A stretch of 64,000 bases of DNA from Saposhnikovia divaricata (lineage: Eukaryota > Streptophyta > Magnoliopsida > Apiales > Apiaceae): NCBI GenBank assembly GCA_036435485.1, contig JAZHRN010000137.1, forward strand, positions 868,001 to 932,000, written 5' to 3'. The position numbers and the translations under genes were made by a program. Shown here in pieces: positions 43,837 to 53,142 of the stretch (positions are counted from its first letter, which is position 1; every line of letters starts with the position of its first letter). The notes below the pieces were generated by a model that was given only the letters and a program-made list of their open reading frames with translations, did no database searches and was not told where the DNA came from.

Positions 43837-44984
43837 TGAAAGTCTGCTTTTTCTTCAAAAAAAAAAAAGAGTTTGATTAATTATTTTAATTTTTGGAAGA
43901 ATTAATAAATTATTTTTTGAATTTTATGTTCTAAGTATAAAATATTTATATTTTATAAAAAAACTTTAATATTATATAATAAGTTTTAGAATTTATAAAA
44001 TTATCAATTATTTGCGTTTTAAAATGTGGTTATTCGTTTAAAAGTTTAGAGAACAACTAATTGTTTCGTAAAAAATACTTACGGATTTCTCTTAAATAAT
44101 ATAAAGTTGTTTTTTTATAGATTTTATATGGTGGATTTTTAATTGTGAGACATCAATTTAGTATCTATTATTTGGTATATTTATTTTGTTTCCCATATAA
44201 TTTTTTAAAAATATTAATCTTTATTAGATATATTTATCTACCATTTTTGACAACCAAACATTTATGTTAAATATTAATTCTTGAAAATTTTAACTTTATG
44301 AATAAATAAATGTATCCAAACAGCCTCTAATTAGAGGTGATCAAACGAGTGTGCCGACCGTGCCTGATTTGAATTGGGCCAGTTTGGTTGATCAGAAAGA
44401 TCCAGGAACGACACGTATAGACTAGACGGGCCATGTCGTGCCGTCGGAAACCATCACTGCTAGAACGTGTGAACGACACATGGGTTGGCAGGTTGGAAGG
44501 CGAGCCGCAAACCGAGACGAGTTGAACCGCCGTTCTTTCTTTTTGTTTTATTCATTCTTCTGTTTTTTTTTTTGCTAATTATTTAAATTATTCTTGTATA
44601 AAAAGGAGTTAATAATTATTCAAATATTTTGTATCATTAAGAATCCCAGAATTGTTAGAATTATGTGGTAATTACAATTCTTTTACTATTATCTACTAAG
44701 TTGCATGTATTTTTCTATTATTTTATAAAATATTTAATTACCATTTGAATAAAGTATTACATTTAGTTGTTTATTGCATGTGTTTCCTTTTTCTTAAAAT
44801 AAAAGTTTCATAAAAAATAAACACAAAATATAATTATGCTAGTATGCGTGCCATAAAAGAAAAACCAGCATTGAATCATGAGTGATAATATGTCGAAAAT
44901 ATTACAAAAGTACTAGATTTTTCAATTTATAATAAAAAAAATTAGATGTTGGGCCCCACAACAAGAATATACAGTAGAAAGACA

Positions 44985-45841
44985 TTTTTTTTTTTTTTGA
45001 CAAAATGCAAGTTCATTCCATTAAATTAAACAAGTCTAGCCGGAACAAACCCCCAACTGACAATGCAATCAGGTTGATAAACAATAAAACGAGCTAAGTA
45101 AATAGCCGCATTGTTTCCAGACTGCTTAACAAACTGAATCCATAGATTCTTGAAACTAAAAAAAGTTAAAATGGTATCCCGATCAATCTTACTAGCATCA
45201 GCCCTGAAATCCGTAGTAGCACAATTGACCCTCACATAAATGCAAGCCCAATGTTCCGAACCTTCAACTGAAGTTGGGGAAGCATAAATTCCCGAAACCA
45301 GAACAAATTTTAATTGTGAAAGGTGAGCTCTTGTGAATTCCACTACCATTTCAAGAATACTCCAGCTATCTACCTGCCGTAAAACAGCTATAGACCTGCC
45401 GATATCCCAGCTATCTACATGCCAAAAATCAGCTATAGACATGCCGCAAGTAGCATCGATGCAAGCTTTCAAGATTTCCCAAAATGCCAAATAAACCAAT
45501 TTCAGTGGAAAACGCAACCAAACAACCCAAAATAAAACACAACCAAACATAAACCCCAAACAATTGGGGACAACAAACAACCCAAAAAGATGGGTACGGT
45601 AAAATAGATCTCACCCAAAAAAGGATTGGATCTCGATTTTATTGAAATCAAGAACTAGAAATGGAAGGAGGAATCGGAATAGGAGGATGGTTGGGGGGAG
45701 GGCGGAGATATGAAGAAAGGGACGGAAGAAAAAGAGGGATGAGAGAGGAAAGAGGAAAGAGGAGGGAGGGAGGGAGGGGGGGGGGGGGCGGCGGGTGAGG
45801 AGGGAGAGGGGAAGGGAGTCAGTCGACTCTCATTGGCAGTG
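44985..45841 (-). mobile_element. internally deleted or truncated LINE, minus strand
   Basis: On the minus strand: a CT-rich 5'-UTR-like part (45841 to about 45600, including a C run seen as G on the plus strand), a 184-residue open frame (45580-45026) and a tail ending GCATTTTGTC plus poly(A) at 45000-44985. The end of the frame (FVKQSGNNAAIYLARF) resembles the last motif of LINE RNase H. Endonuclease and RT are absent. Compared with copy B, about 60-70 bp of target is missing here, so the insertion or a later event deleted host sequence. Confidence 0.55.
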
Positions 45842-45898
45842 CCTCCCGAAATGCTTAAAATGAGCTGTTCCTTCTTATGTTATCTTACAAAGCAGTTC

Positions 45899-47501
45899 AA
45901 AACCGTTGAAAAGGTTAACAAATATCTGGCTTGGTGATTTTTTACTAGGTCTTAATTTGCAAATGTAATAGTATACAGTTTCATACATTTTTCCATCTGA
46001 AGAAAATATACGGAGAAACTTAGTGATATATTGCTGCAACTGCACGTACACATTGAGGAGAAACAAACATGATTAATGTGTGCTGAAAAGTAAAGATGTT
46101 AATAGAATTACAGATAAAAAAAAAAAAAGAATGATCCAATAAGGAATGTGAAATTACATATATTAGCTATTTTGATGTTACCCATTGGAGATGATCTAAA
46201 CTAACTTCTTCTGGCTAGCCTAGACAGCATTCTGACAGAGGTACTAGTGTGTTTATTATCCTAAAGTCACCGAATATTATTTCACAAATGTAGAACAACA
46301 GTGCAAACTCGAAGAATTAAAACTGTGATGAAATCATTTTTACTGTATTGGCACTTCACTAAAATTTCACTATCTGCTTCGGATGTCTAATTCCCAATTT
46401 CCCATAGACAAAGAACACAATTGTCTAAAACACATTCTGGCACAATTGCACCATCTTTCTTTTCAAAATCGACTATACTCTGGTTTCTATCATCCTAGTG
46501 AAACAATAGACCATTTCTAATAGTCCACCACAAACTAGCATCTCTAATAGTGAGATAATGCTTACTCTCTTCACAATCCGGACTACCTCTAGACTTTGCC
46601 GTTGCCGCCACGGAACAATATCACCTATTCCGTTGCTCCTCGACTGCATGTTCAGTACGAGATTTGAGGCTGTATTCATATATCTTACGTAACCATGGAG
46701 TAGTCAAAGTCATAAATCTGAATAACTACTGGCTTAAATACAACAGATTTAACACAACACCGATGGATTATAGTTTTGCTAGCACTTTGGAGTAGAGTGC
46801 ACTTCTATACTGATCAAAGTGTCCCGCCTATTTTGACGTGTGAAGGAATGTTACTGTCATAGAGTTTGAGCATCTAGTATTTGGATAAATACTACATGGA
46901 GACTGAATGCTTCAACTAATATTTTGTTTGAAACACACCACAACCAATTTGAAAGATGATTTGCAATAGCAGAGCCTAAAAGCACCAAGGGAAAACTTTA
47001 GTATAATTGAACTTGTGATTTAAACAAATGGATACTTACAGGGCTATTTACAAACCTTGCGAGGATATAACATATTGCTGGAAGACACCATACATGGAAC
47101 ATTTGTGGGACTGTAGTTGGTGCAAATTTTATTCCAATACAATCACCATAATGCATTTAAAAAATGCAGTACTCTTCTCTTTCGCTAACAAGTCAGAACT
47201 TGTGGTCAAAGTCCTAATTCATTATGATTTTCAACAATGGAACCTCATTTTCAAGGCTTTGGGACAAGATTAGACTTGATTCTTTTTATGGTTGCAACAT
47301 CAGTTTCAAAGAGATAGTCAAGACTCAAGATATTGTCTTCAATCTCTTGGCAAACACAGTGCTTGCACTACTACTTCCGAATGCAGAAATTACTAAAACT
47401 GGCATCTGTGCATCAGCACTCAACTGAAAGTGACAATCCCTTTAGGAAAAACAAACAAGTCACCAGTCTGGTGGGTTTGAGTATATAGCTTGTTAGTAGT
47501 G
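45899..47501. other. spacer between duplication copies, no gene recognised
   Basis: About 1.6 kb of moderately AT-rich unique DNA. The reading frames of 63-81 residues on both strands match nothing I know and lack gene structure. Confidence 0.5.
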
Positions 47502-48256
47502 TCAATAAGACATGTATCTGGGAAAAAAAAAGATGTCTGGTGTGATGAATTCTATGATGTATACGTCAATGCAAGAAAATATTTCAGTAAATAAAAAAGT
47601 GTGCGCTAAAGTATAAAAGAAAAAATGAACTTTGAGATCTAGAAACATAAGAGAGGGAGAGAACCATATGCAACCTTATAAAGATCAGGAAGAACTAATA
47701 ATTAACTTTCTGTATATGATGGAGATTATCAAAATGGTAAGAAAGTCTAAGTAACAAGATTTTTAAGTGGTGCCGCTCAAACAGGCTTTAAAATCAAGGA
47801 AGGCTAATATATAGGAGATAATTTATATCATTTCAGAACAACTCAATACATTAACTTGAATATTGTGGACAGCCCAAATTAAAGCTCAAGACCCAGCAAG
47901 ATCAAAATTAAACTCTGGAATTGAATCTAAACTAGCAAAGGAGATTACCTTGTACTTGCATACTTTAGATTTATTTAGCTATAAAGCATAAATGGCATTC
48001 ATAAACTTATGATATTAAAATGCAATGCGCAGAGTGTTTCTGCCCCAAAAAAACTAATTTTGTGTTTGCTCTCTCTCTCTCTACTTCTGTGTTTCTTTCA
48101 TGGAAGCTGGTTTGTGTAAAAGAAATCAAATGACACTAATCTAATTCTCCAGGGTACCGCATATTCTTTTTGTTTTATACAATTACAGTCACATGGCCTC
48201 TTGTTTTTGTTCTCATTTCCATTATATGTATACTAGATCCACTTAACATCTAACTA

Positions 48257-48515
48257 CTCCCTCTGTATCATAATACATTTCCTGTATTGACTTTGATCAC
48301 TGTTCATTGTAAGCAGTTGACTACTAATTTACATCTAATTCATAAAATTAAATATAATCATGAGTGATCTTGTTAAATTCGTATTTGTTAGTACTTTAAT
48401 ATAGTGAAGTTTTTATAATTAATAATAATATAAAATTAAAGATATAAATGATTAAAAATATGCGTTGGCAAATGTGCCAAAAGTAAACAGGAAAAGTATT
48501 TTGAGACGGAGGGAG
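48257..48515. mobile_element. Stowaway MITE, 259 bp, TSD TA
   Basis: Terminal repeats CTCCCTCTGTATCATAATAC and the inverse of GTATTTTGAGACGGAGGGAG, flanked by TA at 48255-48256 and 48516-48517. Copy A has the empty site CTAACTATTAATTAAG near 36500. Non-coding; moved by Tc1/mariner transposases. Confidence 0.93.
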
Positions 48516-49117
48516 TATTAATTAAGTAAATTTTACTAAAACATGATAATTTTGATAAAAAAATATAGAAGAATAAATTATAACTAATATGAATTCTGTA
48601 CTTCACAGCAAGAAAAATATTGCATTCGCAAAAAGTGCATGTAAACTAAATTATAAAGTAATTAAAACCAAAGTAGGTTAGAAGTTAGAACCATATTAGA
48701 CTCTAACATCAGGAGAAACTAGCAATTAACCATCTTTACATGGTGACAATTCATTCATCATGTGGAGCTAGCGCTACTTCAACTTTAATATCTTCCCCTT
48801 CTGCTTCTAAATTGTATTCCATCAAATCCCAACCTACCTTTGCACGCATCAAACACTTGGAACTTCACCCTTTTCTGTTCAGCTACATAAAATTTAGAGA
48901 ATTTAGTTTCGCACCTGCAAAATTATTGGTAGCATGTGGCTGTTGCCCAAAACCTTAGAATGGTCATCTTCTCTTCTCTAAGCTATAACCAAGATAACTT
49001 GGTGTGCTCGACAACAGATATAGACTTGACTGTTTACCACAATGAACTTCATCATTTCATTCCTTCTTTTCCCGGTATTACGGCAAATTCAGTAACAAAA
49101 CTGGTGCTAAATAGATA

Positions 49118-50431
49118 TCACGCTGGCTTCAACCTTAACTGTCCCTTCTGTTTGAAAGTGTATTCATCAAATTTCAACTTCCCTGTATATGCCTCCATTA
49201 CATCAGGAATTTCATCCTTATATGCATTTACAAACTTTTCGGTGAAATTTCTCACAGAAATATTCAATATGGACGATAACATGTAACTCTCACTAGTGAT
49301 GTTCTTTGAGACCAAAACTTGCAGAACCGAACACCTAGGGATAGTCCTCTTCTCTAAGCTATAGATAAGAACTCCTGGGTTACTTATCAACCTAGATGTT
49401 GTCCACTGTAATTTATTAAAAAAAAACTCCATTCTATCAGTAATTGCCTTCTCCCCGTAACGCATGATCTGTGGCAGCTTCTTGAACATGTAAAGGATCT
49501 CTTGATCGGAGAAACCAAAGCTTTTAAGCAACACACATCTAGATTTCCAAGTCGAGTCGTTCGTAAAACTCAATGTCTGGAGAGCAAGGAGAAAATATGA
49601 AGATGAAAGTTCAAAACCCATGTCCATAATCTTTGACACGACAATACGGAATTTGTCATTTGGCATACCTGACACCTTACCATACATTGTCAAAAGTTTC
49701 AAAATCTGAGAATTGGGAACACCAAGAGTGACAAGAAACTTCACATTTAACAATGAAGCTTTAGAACTTTCTACATCAAGTACATTTCGATTGCAATTGA
49801 TGACAGCAACTGCACTTTGGTAAGAGCCTGTAACACACTCGAGCTGCTCAAGTAAAGGTATTAGGTGGTTGTCAAGACTTCTATGAAGAATACGTGGGGT
49901 TCTGGTAACAATATCAACTACCTGTGTTTGAGATGCTGAGATAGATTGCAAAAATTGAAGCTTTGGCAGTATGGTCTTCTCCGGATAGCATTGGAGAATC
50001 CGGGGACGATAATTAACGATTCTGGTAATACTAGACAATGGGAATCCAAATGTTCGAAAGAGTTCGACAACAGAGTGTGGTCTTTGATCAGAGGAATCAA
50101 AATGAACATATTTCAAAGCATTGATCAGGGCTTTCCCTGACAACCCACATTTGTTTTCGAGAAATGAAGTAGTAAAACTTAAAGAATCTGTAGTGGGTAT
50201 GATTCTTTTGGTACGATAAGCACGAATAACATGCCTAATTAAACAATTGTGAAGAGTTTGATGTTTGACAATTAGGGTTTGCAAATGAAATGTATACACA
50301 CAAACAACCATCTTCATGTTCATATACATACATAAAAATGAAATATACAAGGAGGGGTTTAAGCATAAAAGAGACTTACAGAGATTGAACAAGTGCAGAC
50401 CCTTGAATTTACTTACGGTCTCAACTCTCAA
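49118..50431 (-). CDS. mTERF-family protein (open copy B)
   Basis: A 437-residue open frame of the plant mTERF family, helical-repeat nucleic-acid-binding proteins that act in mitochondria or chloroplasts. Repeats are seen as LSGKALINALKYVHF, LFRTFGFPLSSITRIVNYRPRIL, FLQSISASQTQVVDIVTRTPRIL, LVTLGVPNSQILKLLTMYG, LLKSFGFSDQEILYMFKKLPQIM and LISNPGVLIYSLEKRTIPR, ending PDVMEAYTGKLKFDEYTFK. The first about 50 residues are hydrophobic and atypical and contain GTAAGT donors (…NLCKS), so the real start may be an internal ATG (for example the MKMVVCVYTF site) after a 5' intron. A targeting peptide is therefore uncertain. Differences from copy A are mostly amino-acid changing, so active constraint is not proven. 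The most plausible host gene in the window. Confidence 0.72.
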   Translation of the reverse strand: MRVETVSKFKGLHLFNLCKSLLCLNPSLYISFLCMYMNMKMVVCVYTFHLQTLIVKHQTLHNCLIRHVIRAYRTKRIIPTTDSLSFTTSFLENKCGLSGKALINALKYVHFDSSDQRPHSVVELFRTFGFPLSSITRIVNYRPRILQCYPEKTILPKLQFLQSISASQTQVVDIVTRTPRILHRSLDNHLIPLLEQLECVTGSYQSAVAVINCNRNVLDVESSKASLLNVKFLVTLGVPNSQILKLLTMYGKVSGMPNDKFRIVVSKIMDMGFELSSSYFLLALQTLSFTNDSTWKSRCVLLKSFGFSDQEILYMFKKLPQIMRYGEKAITDRMEFFFNKLQWTTSRLISNPGVLIYSLEKRTIPRCSVLQVLVSKNITSESYMLSSILNISVRNFTEKFVNAYKDEIPDVMEAYTGKLKFDEYTFKQKGQLRLKPA

Positions 50432-51396
50432 TTTGGGGGTTCCACAGTAAAAGTGCCTTCCCTCAGTTATGTACTTGAATAAGAGTTTGATTAATTATTT
50501 TAATTTTTGGAAGAATTAATAAATTATTTTTTGAATTTTATGTTCTAAGTATAAAATATTTATATTTTATATAAAAACTTTAATATTATATAATAAGTTT
50601 TAGAATTTATAAAATTATCAATTATTTGCGTTTTAAAATGTGGTTATTCGTTTAAAAGTTTAGAGAACAACTAATTGTTTCGTAAAAAATACTTACGGAT
50701 TTCTCTTAAATAATATAAAGTTGTTTTTTTATAGATTTTATATGGTGGATTTTTAATTGTGAGACATCAATTTAGTATCTATTATTTGGTATAATTATTT
50801 TGTTTCCCATATAATTTTTTAAAAATATTAATCTTTATTAGATATATTTATCTACCATTTTTTACAACCAAACATTTATGTTAAATATTAATTCTTGAAA
50901 ATTTTAACTTTATGAATAAATAAATGTATCCAAACAGTCTCTAATTAGAGGTGACCAAACGAATGTGCTGATCGTGCCTGGTTTGAATTGGGCCAGTTTG
51001 GTTGATCAGAAAGAACCAGGAACGACACGTATAGACTAGGCGGGCCATGTCGTGCCGTCGGAAACCATCACTACTAGAACGTGTGAACGGCACATGGATT
51101 GGTAGGTTGGAAGGCGAGTCGCAGATCGAGACGAGTTGAACCGCCGTTCATTCTTTTTGTTTTATTCATTCTTCTGTTTTTTTTTTTGCTAATTATTTAT
51201 ATTATTCTTGTATAAAAAGGAGTTAATAATTATTCAAATATTTTATATCATTCAGAATCCCAGAATTGTTAGAATTATGTGGTAATTACAATTCTTTTAC
51301 TATTATCTGCTAAGTTGCATGTATTTTTCTATTATTTTATAAAATATTTAATTACCTTTTGAATAAAGTATTACATTTAGTTGTTTATTGCATGTA

Positions 51397-51589
51397 ATTT
51401 TTTTTTTTTAACCGGGAACTACCCCACACACTTGTATGTGGGATTTCAAACCCGGGGAGATATATCGCTGAGCCCTACCACCCAGTACTCCCACGTAAAT
51501 CCGAAGCTTTCGCTCCGAGGTAGGTTCGAACCCCTGACCTTGGCTGAACCAGGGAAAGGGGGTGTCCACTCAGCCAAAGCTTTGTAGAC
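51397..51589 (-). mobile_element. tRNA-derived SINE, 193 bp
   Basis: Flanked by TATTGCATGTA at 51386-51396 and 51590-51600; copy A has one uninterrupted site near 44778. Read on the minus strand it has a polymerase III A box (TGGCTGAGTGG), a B box (GGTTCGAACCT) and a 3' poly(A) (the T run after 51397). It contains no coding sequence and depends on LINE machinery. Confidence 0.9.
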
Positions 51590-51811
51590 TATTGCATGTA
51601 TTTCCTTTTTCTTAAAATAAAAGTTTCATAAAAAATAAACACAAAATATAATTATGCTAATATGCGTGCCACAAAAGAAAAACCAGCATTGAATCATGAG
51701 TGATAATATTTCGAAAATATTACAAAAGTACTAGATTTTTCAATTTATAATAAAAAAAATTAGATGTTGGGCCCCACAACAAGAATATACAGTAGAAAGA
51801 CATTAATGCTA

Positions 51812-52390
51812 GGGGCTGATATGTGCACACCCATCACTTATAGGTGCACACCCATTATAATAAAATAGACTAAAATATCCTTAGCTTACATTTCCTATCA
51901 ATAGAAATATATTTTACACATTGAGAAATAAAAAAAATAATCACCAATGAATAATGGTATATGAATATAAAATTATTAAACATATTTTCTATGCTTTTTC
52001 TCAAACCCACAATAATAGTCAAATTTGATTTTGTCAATTTGACCCATCTTTAATTAAAATATAATTTTTTATTATAATGTTATAAAATTCATTATATTGT
52101 AGAATGGGTTAAATATAATTTCTTATAATAATACGAAATTTTATAATTTATGTATGATTCATGAAAAAGACATATATTTAAATATATCACATATTCTTAA
52201 ATTAAAAATTAAGATGTAAAATTAAAACTAAATTTCACTAAAAAAAAGTGTATTCACTTGTTCAACTAATTTGTTATAAAATTATAATTGAACTAGTAAT
52301 TAAATGAAAATGTAAGTTGAGGGCAATTTGGTCATATTGCTAATACAGGGTGTGCACGTATAAGTGTGAGGTGTGCACATATCACCTCCC
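51812..52390. mobile_element. hAT-like MITE, 579 bp, 8-bp TSD
   Basis: Target duplication TAATGCTA at 51804-51811 and 52391-52398. Ends GGGGCTGATATGTGCACACC and the inverse of GGTGTGCACATATCACCTCCC form imperfect inverted repeats of about 20 bp. The interior is AT-rich and non-coding. Eight-base duplications point to the hAT superfamily. Confidence 0.88.
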
Positions 52391-52710
52391 TAATGCTATT
52401 GATTTAGCAAGTATCTTAATTAAAGATCGGGTTTTTTGATCACCTCCTCCCTCCCGAAATGCTTAAAATGAGCTGTTCCTTCTTATGTTATCTTACAAAG
52501 CAGTTCAGACTTATTATACGTTGGAAATATAATTAGAGATAGAAAGGTTATATTCTAGGAATATGCCTTGGTTTAATGTTTGCTGCCGGGAGCCTCTCCA
52601 TGGGGTAGGGGTCAGGTTGATCTATCCACTCCTTATAGCTTGAAAAATTGTTCATATATCTCTCTTCCTGTTTTGTGACATGCCAGTGATTTATCCTTTC
52701 GTGTGCCCAG

Positions 52711-52837
52711 GGACATCTTGATGATCTTGCTCAAATAGAGGTCAAAGCATTGCTACAATCAGCTCTCGAAGTAGCATTAATGTGTGTTGTGCGTGCTAAT
52801 CCTACTGTCTTAGAGGGGCTTGGTGCCGATCTGCAAG
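52711..52837 (+). pseudogene. FtsH7/9-like pseudogene, fragment D
   Basis: An exon with AG acceptor before 52711 and GTAGT donor at 52838, open throughout: GHLDDLAQIEVKALLQSALE, VVRANPTVLEGLGADL. This is the C-terminal helical part of FtsH7/9. It lies 21 kb downstream of fragment C, with the NET2 pseudogene and both duplications in between. Confidence 0.82.
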
Positions 52838-52964
52838 GTAGTACAAACTCTTGACTTTGTGAATTGTGCTGTTTACGTATATCTTGCTAATGTCATTTTG
52901 GGAACACTATTATGTAATAAGCTACCGATATATTAACTCGTTGGACGTGCATTATTAAATTCAG

Positions 52965-53115
52965 AAAAAAGAGAAAGTATAAGGCGAAGAGCTTCATAAT
53001 TGGTTGAAATGGTAGTTGCACCAGCAGAACTTGCATTTTTCATTACAGGCAAGCAAGAGTCTAGTCTTCCCTTGCAAACAAGTCCAGGGCAGCGTTTCTT
53101 TGATGTTCAGTGAGA
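52965..53115 (+). pseudogene. FtsH7/9-like pseudogene, fragment E (C-terminus)
   Basis: Follows fragment D after a 127-bp GT..AG intron. It reads KEKV, a TAA, GEELHNWLK, then after loss of one A MVVAPAELAFFITGKQE. The stop and frameshift show the copy is dead. Twenty-eight bases later the LARD-like element begins. Confidence 0.82.
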
Positions 53116-53142
53116 AAATAGTGTTTTCTTGGTGTTAGTTTG

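Larger units (their letters stand above)
38484..43867 (+). mobile_element. intact L1-type LINE, 5.4 kb, TSD of about 15 bp
   Basis: Flanked by AGAGTTTGATTAATT at 38469-38483 and 43868-43882. Copy B has the single uninterrupted site at about 50480-50495. The element has a short CT-rich 5' UTR, ORF1, ORF2, a 20-bp 3' UTR (…CTGCTTTTTCTTC) and a poly(A) run. Both ORFs are open with all expected domains, so this may be a mobilisation-competent copy. It entered after the segmental duplication. Confidence 0.93.
35742..45898. repeat. segmental duplication, copy A
   Basis: Aligned by eye with copy B (47502-52506) from TCAATAAGACATGTATCTG to TTATCTTACAAAGCAGTTC, same orientation. Without its own insertions (LINE 38484-43867 and the segment 44985-45841) it is about 3.9 kb. 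It contains the mTERF pseudogene. A C run of about 17 at 36280 is absent from copy B. The parts 35742-37100 and 43883-44984 hold no other gene that I can support. Confidence 0.9.
47502..52506. repeat. segmental duplication, copy B
   Basis: 5.0 kb, direct repeat of copy A. Once its own three insertions (Stowaway 48257-48515, SINE 51397-51589, hAT-like MITE 51812-52390) are removed it is also about 3.95 kb. The part 47502-49117 is non-coding as far as I can see. The copy keeps the open mTERF reading frame. Confidence 0.9.

Noticed and set aside
45760..45800. G-rich run as a possible regulatory G-quadruplex or CpG island
   Set aside because: Better explained as the CT-rich 5' UTR of a LINE read on the other strand; no gene follows in the plus direction.
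15463..53115. A functional FtsH gene with giant introns
   Set aside because: Several fragments contain stops and frameshifts and key exons (Walker A, HEAGH) are not found.
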